Assembly (NCBI RefSeq): GCF_041022165.1 | Contig: NZ_CP163302.1 | Coordinates: 744,001 to 808,000 of the forward strand | Reading direction: 5' to 3' | Origin: Sinomonas sp. P10A9 | GTDB lineage: Bacteria > Actinomycetota > Actinomycetes > Actinomycetales > Micrococcaceae | DNA: 64,000 bases | Shown here: piece by piece, positions 28,668 to 36,810 of the stretch | Layout of the letters: every line of letters begins with the position of its first letter | Numbering within the stretch: the stretch's first letter is position 1 | Translations under genes and position numbers: made by a program | The notes under the pieces: model-generated | What the model was told of the DNA's origin: nothing | What the model saw: the letters and a program-made list of their open reading frames with translations, nothing else | Databases searched by the model: none

Positions 28668-29651
28668 ATGAAGGCGGTCTTCATTACCGAGCCCGGAGGG
28701 CCGGAAGTTCTTCAGGTCCGTGACGTCGAGGCGCCCGTTCCCGGGCCCGGCGAGGTGCTCATCGATGTTGTCGCGGCGGGCATCAACCGCGCCGACGTGC
28801 AGCAGCGGCGCGGCTTCTACCCCCCTCCGCCCGGAGCGTCTGAGATTCCGGGCCTCGAGGTGTCGGGGCGCATCGCAGGCTTTGGGCCTGACGTGGCGCG
28901 GCCGTTCGCGGTCGGTGACAAGGTGGTGGCGCTTCTGGCCGGCGGCGGTTATGCCGAGCAGGTCGTCGTCCCCGCGGAGCAGGTGGTGCGCATCCCGGAC
29001 GGCGTGGACCTCGTGACCGCCGCGGCGTTACCCGAGACCGCGGCGACCGTGTACTCGAACCTGTTCATGACGGCCCAGCTCCAGCCCGGCGAGATGCTGC
29101 TCCTCCACGGGGCCACGGGTGGGATCGGCACTATGGCGGTCCAGATGGCCAAGGCCTTCGGTGCGCGCGTCGCGGCGACAGCGGGCACGGATGAGAAGGT
29201 CTCCACGGCCCGGGCGTTCCTCGGCGTCGACGTTGCGATCAACTACAAGGAGCAGGACTTCGTCCAAGCGGTCCGCGACGCAACCGGCGGCCGGGGCGCG
29301 GACGTCATTCTCGATGTGGTGGGCGCGAAGTACCTCGAGCGCAACATCGAGGCCCTCGCCACGTACGGCCGGCTTGTGGTGATCGGGCTCCAGGGCGGCG
29401 CGAAGGCCGAGCTCAACCTCGGTCTCCTCATGAACAAGCGGGCTGCTGTCATCGCGACGTCACTGCGTCCCCGCCCGATCGAGGAGAAGGGCGCCATCAT
29501 GTCCGCGGTCAAGGAGCACGTGTGGCCGCTCGTGGCGGACGGCCGAATCAGGCCGCTCGTCGACAAGGCCTTCCCCCTTGCCGAGGTCGGTGCGGCCCAC
29601 GCGTACTTCGACTCGGGCGAGCACGTGGGCAAGATCCTCCTGACCATCTAG
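28668..29651 (+). CDS. NAD(P)H:quinone oxidoreductase, zinc-independent MDR (zeta-crystallin type)
   Basis: 327 residues. GroES-like N-domain (MKAVFITEPGGPEVLQVRD; GINRADVQQRRGFYPPP) and Rossmann domain with LLLHGATGGIGTMAVQMAKA. Lacks the catalytic and structural zinc Cys/His of alcohol dehydrogenases, so it belongs to the quinone-oxidoreductase branch that reduces quinones with NADPH. Strong ribosome site gagaggag precedes ATG. Monocistronic; followed by a structured intergenic region. Confidence 0.9.
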   Translation: MKAVFITEPGGPEVLQVRDVEAPVPGPGEVLIDVVAAGINRADVQQRRGFYPPPPGASEIPGLEVSGRIAGFGPDVARPFAVGDKVVALLAGGGYAEQVVVPAEQVVRIPDGVDLVTAAALPETAATVYSNLFMTAQLQPGEMLLLHGATGGIGTMAVQMAKAFGARVAATAGTDEKVSTARAFLGVDVAINYKEQDFVQAVRDATGGRGADVILDVVGAKYLERNIEALATYGRLVVIGLQGGAKAELNLGLLMNKRAAVIATSLRPRPIEEKGAIMSAVKEHVWPLVADGRIRPLVDKAFPLAEVGAAHAYFDSGEHVGKILLTI

Positions 29652-29706
29652 GGCCCGCCGTTCGCGTTCGACGCCGCGTGGTCGCCTCGGTGATGTCATG
29701 CTGCAG

Positions 29707-29809
29707 ACGCTCGCGACAGTCCAAGACCACTCGATTGGGGATGTCGCGGCATTCCCAGTCCCGCCGTAGCCGACAAGTGCGTCCGAAGCGCGCTTGTCCG
29801 CTACAGCGG
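29707..29809. repeat. paired inverted repeats (REP-like)
   Basis: First: gcgacagtcc...gggatgtcgc. Second, at 29761-29800: ccgccgtagccgacaagtgcg ... cgcgcttgtccgctacagcgg, long arms with few mismatches. Flanking words gcggcattcccagtc and gcggcactcccagactc are near-identical direct repeats. Confidence 0.5.
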
Positions 29810-29843
29810 CACTCCCAGACTCGGCTCAGCCGGCTGACTTCCG

Positions 29844-30060
29844 CGGACCTGCCCCCGCGGTCGACCCGGCGGACCCGCGTCGGCAGTGACCCTCGGGGAC
29901 CTGCTCGCGCGGTGGCCCCGGCGGACCTGCCCCCGCGGTGGCCCCGGCGGACCTGCCCCCGCGGTGGCCCCGGCGGACCCGCGTCGGCGGTGGCCCCGGC
30001 GGGCCTGCCCCCGCAGTGGCCCCGGCGGACCTGCCCCCGCAGTGGCCCCGGGCGGGCTCG
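29844..30060. repeat. 26-bp minisatellite, eight units plus a partial
   Basis: Units begin at 29844, 29870, 29896, 29922, 29948, 29974, 30000 and 30026, each exactly 26 bp apart, with a partial ninth near 30053. Core words are cggacctgcccccgcg and gtggccccgg. Copies 4-8 are the most alike. The array ends 4 bp before the -10-like hexamer of bpa. Confidence 0.85.
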
Positions 30061-30075
30061 TGAGAGTATGGCCCC

Positions 30076-30765
30076 ATGACTGCACCCGGGAGCGATCACA
30101 AGGCTGCGACGCCGGAGAACACCGCCGAGGACAGCGCGGACAAGGCCGCGGAGAACAGCGCCGAGGAACCCGTCGAGGGGATGCCCCTCAATGGCGGCGC
30201 GAACCGCGGCCCGACACCGGGAGGCGGCCACGCGCCGTCGTCCGCCGAGCGCTCGCGGCGCGCGAACCTGCAGGAGCTCGTCGACCAGCCGGCCAAGGTG
30301 ATGCGCATCGGCACGATGATCCGCCAGCTCCTCGAGGAGGTGAAGGGCGCGCCCCTCGACGAGGCCGCGCGCACCCGGCTTGCCGAGATCCACGAGCGCT
30401 CCATCGCGGAGCTCGAGGACGGACTCGCCCCGGAGCTCGTGGACGAGCTCCACCGCATCTCGCTGCCGTTCTCCGACGACGTGGTGCCCTCCGAATCGGA
30501 ACTCCGTGTGGCCCAGGCGCAGCTCGTCGGCTGGCTCGAGGGCCTGTTCCACGGCATCCAGACTGCCATCGCCGCGCAGCAGGCGGCGCACCAGCTTGCG
30601 GCCGCGCAGGTGCAGCTGCGCCAGCTTCCGCCGGGCACCATGATCGCCCCCGGCGTGGTCATCGGCCCGAACGGGGAACCGCAGCGCGCGGCCGAGCAGG
30701 GCCAGGGTCCTGCGCCGGAGGGCGAGCGGCGCGATCCCGACCATGGCCCGGGACAGTACCTCTGA
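30076..30765 (+). CDS. bpa: bacterial proteasome activator Bpa/PafE
   Basis: 229 residues. An acidic, disordered N-terminus (about 1-60) precedes a helical core: ANLQELVDQPAKVMRIGTMI, RQLLEEVKGAPLDEA, IAELEDGLAPELVDELHRI, and AQAQLVGWLEGLFHGIQTAI, matching mycobacterial Bpa block by block (DUF2587). It ends GPGQYL, the GQYL tail that docks on the 20S proteasome alpha ring. Bpa rings open the gate for ATP-independent degradation of unfolded proteins, including the HspR repressor in mycobacteria. Leaderless-type start: GAGTAT (30064-30069) 6 nt before ATG, directly after a minisatellite. The next gene starts 14 nt after its stop. Confidence 0.95.
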   Translation: MTAPGSDHKAATPENTAEDSADKAAENSAEEPVEGMPLNGGANRGPTPGGGHAPSSAERSRRANLQELVDQPAKVMRIGTMIRQLLEEVKGAPLDEAARTRLAEIHERSIAELEDGLAPELVDELHRISLPFSDDVVPSESELRVAQAQLVGWLEGLFHGIQTAIAAQQAAHQLAAAQVQLRQLPPGTMIAPGVVIGPNGEPQRAAEQGQGPAPEGERRDPDHGPGQYL

Positions 30766-30779
30766 TCGCCACCACCTCG

Positions 30780-31220
30780 ATGGGATTCCTCAAGACTGCG
30801 CTCGCGAACCGCCGCGATGACGCCGAACTCGGCAAGGGCGTGTGGCGCCGTGCGCACGACCGCTTCCGCCGGGGCCTCGACCGGTACCACCAGGTCCTCG
30901 AGGGAATTGACGACGACGTGCTCTACAGCGAGATGCTCGTGATCGGCGATGGCCTCGCGGAACTGCTCCCACGCGTCCGGGCAGTGTGCGTGGAGGCGCA
31001 GCGCCGTGCGCCGAGCGATGCCCTGGACATTCCCGGCCGCTACGCCGGCGTCCATCGGGCTCTGTCCCGCGGGGGCAACGCGCTCGCCACGACAGCCGAG
31101 GCCGCCGCAATGCTGCGCCTCGCCGTTGGGCCGGTGCCCATGGGTGCCCTGTCCGTCCAACGCCGTGCCGCCACGGTCCTCGAGCACGTGCGCGAGGCCG
31201 AGCAGTTCCTCCGCGCCTGA
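30780..31220 (+). CDS. conserved hypothetical helical protein downstream of bpa
   Basis: 146 residues starting MGFLKTALANRRDDAELG. All-helical, Arg- and Glu-rich, no membrane segment or known motif. It starts 14 nt after the bpa stop with no promoter between, so it is probably co-transcribed. Linkage to bpa suggests a proteostasis role, which is inference only. Confidence 0.75.
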   Translation: MGFLKTALANRRDDAELGKGVWRRAHDRFRRGLDRYHQVLEGIDDDVLYSEMLVIGDGLAELLPRVRAVCVEAQRRAPSDALDIPGRYAGVHRALSRGGNALATTAEAAAMLRLAVGPVPMGALSVQRRAATVLEHVREAEQFLRA

Positions 31221-31323
31221 GGCGGGCGCGGCCGCCTATTCCCGAGTTCGCGCTGCGCGAAGAACCGCATCAAATGCTCCGAAAGCCCTTCCCACGCTCC
31301 GCCGTGGTGGAAGGATGGTGGGC

Positions 31324-32178
31324 ATGACTCCCGCACAGACCCTGACATCCCCCGCGCTCACCTTCCATGACGGCCGCACCATCCCGCAGCTCGGCTACGG
31401 CGTGTGGCAGGTCGAGGACGATGTCGCCGAGAAGGTTGTGGGCGAGGCGTTCCGCGTGGGCTACCGCCACATCGACACCGCCGCGATCTACGGCAACGAG
31501 TCCGGCGTCGGCCGAGCCATCGCCGCCTCGGGCCTCGCCCGCGAAGATCTCTTCATCACCACCAAGCTCTGGAACGCCGACCAGGGCAGCGGCAACGTCC
31601 TTCCCGCGTTCGAGACGTCCCTCGACAAGCTCGGCATCGACTACGTAGACCTGTACCTCATCCACTGGCTCCAGCCGAAGCGCGGCCTCTACGTCGAGAC
31701 CTGGAAGGAGCTCATCAAGCTCCAGGAGTCCGGCCGCGCCCGTTCCATCGGCGTCTCGAACTTCACGGTCGAGGCGCTTGAGGAGATCGAGCGCGAGACC
31801 GGCGTCGTCCCCATGATCAACCAGGTCGAGACCCACCCGTACTTCCCGCAGGCGGAGCTGCGCGCCTACGAGAAGTCCAAGGGCATCCTGCACGAGTCCT
31901 GGTCCCCGCTGGGCCAGGGCAAGGACCTTCTCGCGGACCCCGTTCTCGCGGACATCGCCGAGAACCACGGCGTGAGCATTCCCAACGTGGTGCTCGGCTG
32001 GCACCTCGCCGTGGGCAACGTCGTGATCCCGAAGTCCGTCACGCCGGAGCGCATGGCGCAGAACTGGACCGCGCTCGCCCTGACGCTCAGCCCCGAGGAG
32101 ATTGCCGCGATCGACGGACTCGACAAGGGACCGGCCGGCCGCATCGGTGCCAATCCCGCGGTGAGCGACTTCGCCTGA
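31324..32178 (+). CDS. aldo/keto reductase (2,5-diketo-D-gluconate reductase-like)
   Basis: 284 residues, NADPH-dependent TIM barrel. Catalytic tetrad: Asp and Tyr in DTAAIYGNESGVG, Lys in TTKLWNADQG, His in DLYLIHWLQP. Cofactor loop VIPKSVTPERMAQN. AKR5-type enzymes reduce sugar ketones and reactive aldehydes. ATG at 31324 follows gaaggatggtgggc. Monocistronic, ended by two hairpins. Confidence 0.92.
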   Translation: MTPAQTLTSPALTFHDGRTIPQLGYGVWQVEDDVAEKVVGEAFRVGYRHIDTAAIYGNESGVGRAIAASGLAREDLFITTKLWNADQGSGNVLPAFETSLDKLGIDYVDLYLIHWLQPKRGLYVETWKELIKLQESGRARSIGVSNFTVEALEEIERETGVVPMINQVETHPYFPQAELRAYEKSKGILHESWSPLGQGKDLLADPVLADIAENHGVSIPNVVLGWHLAVGNVVIPKSVTPERMAQNWTALALTLSPEEIAAIDGLDKGPAGRIGANPAVSDFA

Positions 32179-32194
32179 CGCACCCCTGCCATTA

Positions 32195-32227
32195 CGTGGG
32201 CAGGTCGACACGGTAGACCTGCCCACG
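32195..32227 (+). terminator. terminator of the aldo/keto reductase gene
   Basis: cgtgggcaggtc / gacctgcccacg, 12-bp perfect stem, 9-nt loop. Confidence 0.7.
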
Positions 32228-32308
32228 CGGCAGGTTCCCGGGTGGCAGCCGACCGCGCACCCTGGACTCGTCAGCTGACCGCGCGCTCGACGCTGTTCGC
32301 GGACGCGC

Positions 32309-32357
32309 ACGCACGACGTCGGTGACTCGCCCCCGGTGGGCGAGTCACCGACGTCGT
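32309..32357. terminator. bidirectional 22-bp hairpin at the end of the mnh operon
   Basis: Arms 32309-32330 and 32336-32357 are perfectly complementary (core acgacgtcggtgactcgccc), loop ccggt. On the + strand ctcgctttta follows. It lies 10 bp after the mnhD stop. Confidence 0.75.
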
Positions 32358-32366
32358 GCCTCGCTT

Positions 32367-34193
32367 TTAGACGAGCACGACGGCACCGCAGGCCGCCACC
32401 CCGAGCACCATCCAGACGACATAGTCGCCGGCCCTGCCCGAGTGGGTGCGCCTGAGGACGCGGAGGGCCGGAACCGCGATGGCGAGGACCCGGCGAGCGC
32501 CGGCGGGGACCCGATGCCGGTACACGGCCACGGCTGCGAGGCCGAGTGCGAGGGTCGCGGTGACGAACCCCCACACGATGGAGGGGGCGTCCCAGCCCCC
32601 GGCGGTCCCCGCCGGACTCACAGGAAGGACCGCCCCGCCGAGCACGGCACCCACGTATCCCGAGCGGTCCATGAACTGGACCGCCGCGGCCTCCGCGTTG
32701 GCACTCAAACCCGGGGCAGCCCCCAGCACCAGGCCGGCGCCGAGCAGCGCTGCCACGGGTCCGGACATCGAGAGCGGAACGCGGTCGCGGCCGATACTGA
32801 CCTCAATCTTCTCCTCGTCCCCGCTCATGCCCGCTTCCTCGAGCCCGGCGGGCGGCGGCCCGAGGCCGAGGAAGATTCGCGCACCGACTCGCAGGACGGC
32901 GCCTGCGGTCACCGCCGAGACGGCAATCATGAGCACCGTGGCCCAGACTGTGCCTGCGTCCGTGAGTGCATGCTCGGTCAGGCCCTTGCCGAGGCCCACG
33001 CCGAACGGCGGCGTCCCGGCGAGTGCGAGGGCCGCCACGAGGTACGCCGCTCCGAGCCAAGGTGCGTCACGCCCCCGGCCTTGGAGCGTGAACTCGTCGA
33101 CGCTTCCGTAGCGATCGAGAATGATCCCGCTGAGCAGGAACAGCGCCCCCTTGACCATCGCGTGGCCTAGCGCGTAGACCGCGAGGCCTGCTAGCGCGGA
33201 GCCGGAGGCCGAGCCCAGGGCGATCATGAACACGCCCATGTGCGCGATCGTCGAATACGCGAGCAGCCGCTTGATGTGGCGTTGGAGGAAGCACATCACG
33301 GTCCCCATGGCCGCGGTCAGCACGCCGAGGGCGCCGAACAGGACCTGCCCGGCGGAGGCGACGCCAGTGTCGCTGAACACCGCCCAGTAGAGGCGGGCAG
33401 TCCCATACAGTCCCAGCTCGACCATGACTCCTGAGAAGAGGACACAGACGGGGGAGGGAGCGACCGCGTGGGCGTCGTCGAGCCAGAAGTGGAACGGGGA
33501 CACGGCCCCCTTGACCAGGAAGCCGGTGCACACGAGCACGAACGTGACGGCGACGAGCGGGGAGCGGTCGCCGGAGAGCTCGACAGACAGCGCGGCGAGG
33601 TTGAGGCTTCCCGTGTGGGCGTACATGAGTGCCACGCCCGTGAGGGAGATGTAGGCCGCGAGCGAGTTGACGATGCCGAAGTTGATCGCGCCGTGCAGGG
33701 CTGTCGGGTCCTCGCTCTTGAGGCCCGTGAGTGCGTAGGCCGCGACGCCCATGAGCTCGAAGAACACGAACATCGTGAACACGTCGCCCGCGAAGACGAA
33801 GCCCGTCATGCCCGCGAGGAACAGGATCATGAGCCCGTGGAAATGCGTGCTATCCGACGCGAAGTAGCGCCACGAGAACGTCAGGGCGGCGAGCATGAGC
33901 ACGGCGGCGAGCAGCGCGATTCCCACGCTCAGGCCGTCGCCGACGAGGGCAATGCCGACGGTGCGGCCGCCGCTCGGCTCCCAGCCCGCCATCCAGTAGA
34001 CGAGCCGGTCCTTCAGGGCGGACGGGAGCATGACGACCTCGCCGCCCCCGGCCGCAAGTGCCGCACCCATCGCGGCGAGGTCGGCGAAGCGGCGCGGCAG
34101 GAACCGGCCGACCGACATGAGCAGCGCCGCCACGAGGACGAGCCCCACCACCAGCACGGCAAGGAGGGAGGCCGTCGGCGCATTGCTTGGCAT
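32367..34193 (-). CDS. mnhD: Mrp/Mnh antiporter subunit D (proton-translocating)
   Basis: 608 residues, about 14-16 membrane helices, homologous to NuoM/NuoN/MrpD. Key charges: Glu in FVFFELMGVAAYALTG and Lys in GFLVKGAVSPFHFWLDDAHAVAPSPV, the quinone-oxidoreductase-like proton channel signature. It is the only large ion-translocating subunit in the operon. A hydrophilic segment with Glu/Asp near residue 460 (EAGMSGDEEKIEVSIG) interrupts the C-terminal helices. Last gene of the operon, 4 nt after mnhC. Confidence 0.9.
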   Translation of the reverse strand: MPSNAPTASLLAVLVVGLVLVAALLMSVGRFLPRRFADLAAMGAALAAGGGEVVMLPSALKDRLVYWMAGWEPSGGRTVGIALVGDGLSVGIALLAAVLMLAALTFSWRYFASDSTHFHGLMILFLAGMTGFVFAGDVFTMFVFFELMGVAAYALTGLKSEDPTALHGAINFGIVNSLAAYISLTGVALMYAHTGSLNLAALSVELSGDRSPLVAVTFVLVCTGFLVKGAVSPFHFWLDDAHAVAPSPVCVLFSGVMVELGLYGTARLYWAVFSDTGVASAGQVLFGALGVLTAAMGTVMCFLQRHIKRLLAYSTIAHMGVFMIALGSASGSALAGLAVYALGHAMVKGALFLLSGIILDRYGSVDEFTLQGRGRDAPWLGAAYLVAALALAGTPPFGVGLGKGLTEHALTDAGTVWATVLMIAVSAVTAGAVLRVGARIFLGLGPPPAGLEEAGMSGDEEKIEVSIGRDRVPLSMSGPVAALLGAGLVLGAAPGLSANAEAAAVQFMDRSGYVGAVLGGAVLPVSPAGTAGGWDAPSIVWGFVTATLALGLAAVAVYRHRVPAGARRVLAIAVPALRVLRRTHSGRAGDYVVWMVLGVAACGAVVLV

Positions 34194-34197
34194 GCTC

Positions 34198-34545
34198 TCA
34201 GCCCTCCAGGGGGCCGAGATGATCGGGGTCGACGACCCTGCGCCGCTTCGCCATCTGGACGACCAGCGCGAGGAGCATTGACGTGACCGCCGCGGACACG
34301 ACGATGTCGGTCAGGGCGAGGGCCTGGACGACGGGATCGACCACAGGGGTGTCCCTGCCGGTCTGCGCACCGAAGATCGGGGCGACGGCGCCGGACTGGT
34401 AGCCGACGGCGATGAGCAGGATGTACGTGGCTGACTGTGCCACGGACAGGCAGACCACGGCGTGGACGAGGTTTCGGCTTGTCGCCAGGCCCGCGATGCC
34501 GAGGAGCATCACGGCACCGGCCACGAAGTACGCGTAGTAGGTCAT
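34198..34545 (-). CDS. mnhC: Mrp/Mnh antiporter subunit C
   Basis: 115 residues, three helices, NuoK-like: MLLGIAGLATSRNLVHAVVCL, SATYILLIAVGYQSGAVAPIF, DPVVQALALTDIVVSAAVTS (ALxLTxIVI-type signature). Start overlaps the mnhB stop by 4 nt. Confidence 0.88.
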   Translation of the reverse strand: MTYYAYFVAGAVMLLGIAGLATSRNLVHAVVCLSVAQSATYILLIAVGYQSGAVAPIFGAQTGRDTPVVDPVVQALALTDIVVSAAVTSMLLALVVQMAKRRRVVDPDHLGPLEG

Positions 34546-35312
34546 GCGGCGTCCTCGGCCTCGTTGTCCTGCGGGGGGTTCGGCGCGGCGCGGATGGCGA
34601 GCGTCTGGTCGAGGAAGCTCGCGAGGAGCACGACGACGCTGCTCGCGACCGCGATCCCCACCGCCAGGTTGAACAGCGGCACAGTCCCTGCGGAGACGAG
34701 GTCGCCGAGGGTTCCGGCGGGCACGACGTTGGCGAAGAGGCCCCCACCCAGCGCGGCGGCGGCGAGCCCGATCGCGCCGAAGAGCACGACGCCGGCCGCC
34801 TCCCCGTGCTCGAACCAGTCGACCGGACGTAGCTGGCGGAGGAGCCGGTAGCGGCCGCCCACATAGAGCAGGTGAATGCCCGTGGCGAGGATGATGCCGC
34901 CCTGGAATCCGCCGCCCGGAGTGATCGCCCCGTGCGTCACGACGTCCACGCCGAGCACGAGGGTGAGCGGAAACAGGAGGTACACCAGGAGGCTCGTCGA
35001 CTCGAGGATGATTCCGCCGCTGCTCACCGTGCGGCGTCGCTCCCGGTGCACTGGCCGCAGCAGTGCCGCGACCCCTACAACGGCGCAGAACAGGATGGTC
35101 TCCTCGCCGAAGGTGTCGAAGCCGCGCTGGTCGAAGTTGATGCTCGCGACCGCGTTCGCTGTGGCATGGTCGAAGGTGCCCGCCACGGCAAGGTCCCGGT
35201 ACGGGTGCGCGCTCGCGCCGAACGCGGGCAGGCCGAGGATCCCGACGGCCAGTATGGCCTCGAACGCAGTGAGCCCGACCCCGAGCAGGACCAGCCGGAC
35301 GCGGGGGCTCAA
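34542..35312 (-). CDS. mnhB: Mrp/Mnh antiporter subunit B with N-terminal MbhE-like segment
   Basis: 256 residues. Residues 1-90 resemble MbhE, normally the C-terminus of MrpA (ASINFDQRGFDTFGEETILFCAVVGVAALL). The rest is MnhB: LVYLLFPLTLVLGVDVVTHGAITPGGGFQGGIILATG is diagnostic. The likely start is TTG at 35312, overlapping the TGA of the upstream gene (TTGA); no ATG or GTG fits better. Six to seven helices. Confidence 0.85.
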   Translation of the reverse strand: MSPRVRLVLLGVGLTAFEAILAVGILGLPAFGASAHPYRDLAVAGTFDHATANAVASINFDQRGFDTFGEETILFCAVVGVAALLRPVHRERRRTVSSGGIILESTSLLVYLLFPLTLVLGVDVVTHGAITPGGGFQGGIILATGIHLLYVGGRYRLLRQLRPVDWFEHGEAAGVVLFGAIGLAAAALGGGLFANVVPAGTLGDLVSAGTVPLFNLAVGIAVASSVVVLLASFLDQTLAIRAAPNPPQDNEAEDAA

Positions 35313-35599
35313 TGCTCGCGCTCCGCATCCCGCGACCCGGCGTTGGCATGGATGCTCTCGACCTTCCTGATCGCGAGCACCACGATGAGGGGCACGACGG
35401 CGGATCCGACCGCCACTTGGCTGAGCGCGACGTCGGGCGCCTGGAGCACAAGGAACAGGACGGTGAGCAGGACGCCGTACGCGGAGAGGGCGACCGCCTG
35501 CCGCGCTGGCCTGCGGACGAACACGACGATGGCCGCCCCCGCGAGGACAAGGGTCAGGCTCACGGCGATCAGCACGTCGGTGAGGATTCCCTCGCTCAT
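35309..35599 (-). CDS. MbhD-like (DUF4040) antiporter subunit
   Basis: 96 residues, three helices: DVLIAVSLTLVLAGAAIVVFV, ALSAYGVLLTVLFLVLQAPDVALSQVAVGSAVVPLIVVLAI. The APDVALSQ-x-x-VG block is the MbhD/DUF4040 signature, homologous to NuoJ and to a C-terminal section of MrpA. Starts and ends overlap neighbours by 4 nt. Confidence 0.87.
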   Translation of the reverse strand: MSEGILTDVLIAVSLTLVLAGAAIVVFVRRPARQAVALSAYGVLLTVLFLVLQAPDVALSQVAVGSAVVPLIVVLAIRKVESIHANAGSRDAEREH

Positions 35600-35898
35600 T
35601 CCGGCGACCCTCCGACGTCGACCCCGGACTCGGCGGCGACGGCGCGTCCCACGGCCGCCGTGAGCGCAGGCCCGCTGGCCGCGACGACGAGGGCGATCGC
35701 CACGACGGTCGCGCTGCCCAGCGAGACACCGAAGGCAAGCACTGCGGCGAGCGAGAAGAGGGGAACCGCGAGCGTCGTCACGGGGGCGAGGAAGTGCAGC
35801 CTTGCCAGCGTGGACCGCGCGAAGAGGGCTCCGAACGACGCGTACGCCACGATCAACACCGCCGCGCCCGCGCTCACGGATTCGAGGACCATCGTCAT
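35596..35898 (-). CDS. mnhG: Mrp/Mnh antiporter subunit G
   Basis: 100 residues, three helices; FGALFARSTLARLHFLAPVTTLAVP fits the MnhG RLHAxTK region. 4-nt overlaps on both sides. Confidence 0.82.
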   Translation of the reverse strand: MTMVLESVSAGAAVLIVAYASFGALFARSTLARLHFLAPVTTLAVPLFSLAAVLAFGVSLGSATVVAIALVVAASGPALTAAVGRAVAAESGVDVGGSPE

Positions 35899-36173
35899 GG
35901 AGTGGCCTCCTGATCCGGACTTTCGGGGCGGAGGAGGCGAGTGTAGACGAGGGTGCCCGTCGTGGCGAGCACCGCGAGGACGAGCGCCACGATGAGGTAC
36001 GAGGATTGGCCCGCGATGGCGGAGAGGCCTACGAGCACCATGGCTCCGCTGGCGTTCAGGAGCGCTAGGCCCACGAGCCGCTGGACTGCGGTCCCGCGGC
36101 TCGTCAGGACGAGGCCGGGGACCACCCCCACGATGAGGAGTGCGGCGCTGACCGAGGTCCAGAGCACCTCCAC
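35895..36173 (-). CDS. mnhF: Mrp/Mnh antiporter subunit F
   Basis: 92 residues from GTG 36173, starting 4 nt after the mnhE stop; an upstream in-frame Met would overlap mnhE by 35 bp. Three helices; RGTAVQRLVGLALLNASGAM matches the MnhF RGPT-DRVVALD region in degenerate form. Confidence 0.8.
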   Translation of the reverse strand: MEVLWTSVSAALLIVGVVPGLVLTSRGTAVQRLVGLALLNASGAMVLVGLSAIAGQSSYLIVALVLAVLATTGTLVYTRLLRPESPDQEATP

Positions 36174-36177
36174 GCGC

Positions 36178-36711
36178 CTACCCCTCGTCCCTTGGTCGGA
36201 GCACGCTCTCATCGAGTCCCGGCCATCCGCTGACGAGCGTATGAACTGTGACGGTCCCGACCTCGGGGTCTGAGCCCACCACGACCGAGCCTGGGGTAGC
36301 AGAGAGCGAGACGATTCCGCCTGCGCGCCAGCCGGTCTCCCGGGGCCCTCGCCCCTGGGGCATGGACGCTGTGCGCAGGTCCTCGGGCTGGGACCCGCCG
36401 AGCCAGCCGGCGAGACGCACCATGTCCGCCATCGCGGCGACGGGAACCGTCGCGGCCCATCTCAGCCACACGCGGCGGGGGCGTGCGCGGAACGGCATGG
36501 CGCGGCGCGCGGCACGGGCCAGAATCCCTCCCAGGAGGGCCGCCAGAGCGGCAATGAGGACTTCGACAACCGAGATCGTGGACGCCGTCGCAAGCCAGAA
36601 CAGCGTCCCCGCAATCGTCCACAGCGTGAGTTCGACGAGGGCCCCCGCGGCGCCCCGCGCCCCGGGAACCCCGAAGAACCTGCGCGTGCCCGGGCCCATG
36701 ATGGTGGTCAC
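36178..36711 (-). CDS. mnhE: Mrp/Mnh antiporter subunit E, first gene of operon
   Basis: 177 residues from GTG 36711, which has aggatgg upstream; TTG 36738 and ATG 36699 are alternatives. Two N-terminal helices (LVELTLWTIAGTLFWLATAS, VEVLIAALAALLGGIL) and a cytosolic alpha/beta tail ending in a SxTPGxVVV block (LSATPGSVVVGSDPEVGTVTVH), typical of MnhE. The operon order E-F-G-MbhD-B-C-D exchanges cations for protons at the membrane. Confidence 0.85.
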   Translation of the reverse strand: MTTIMGPGTRRFFGVPGARGAAGALVELTLWTIAGTLFWLATASTISVVEVLIAALAALLGGILARAARRAMPFRARPRRVWLRWAATVPVAAMADMVRLAGWLGGSQPEDLRTASMPQGRGPRETGWRAGGIVSLSATPGSVVVGSDPEVGTVTVHTLVSGWPGLDESVLRPRDEG

Positions 36712-36810
36712 GCTATGCCCATCCTGTGTCCGGAGCAAGGGAAGCGCGCGCCCAGCATCATGGCGCGTCGCTCAATGTACTCTGCGCGCCCGTAGGGCTA
36801 GCGTCGGACC

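Larger units (their letters stand above)
29652..30075. other. gene-free, repeat-filled interval between quinone reductase and bpa
   Basis: 424 bp without a convincing gene. It holds two inverted repeats (29707-29809) and a 26-bp tandem array (29844-30060). Long apparent frames here run through the array, whose unit is not a multiple of three, so they are not credible. Confidence 0.7.

Noticed and set aside
29844..30060. CRISPR array
   Set aside because: Repeats are directly adjacent with no unique spacers, and no cas genes are in the window.
29886..30779. Long N-terminal extension of the gene at 30780
   Set aside because: It would read through the 26-bp array and the whole bpa gene in another frame; ATG 30780 right after bpa is the sound start.
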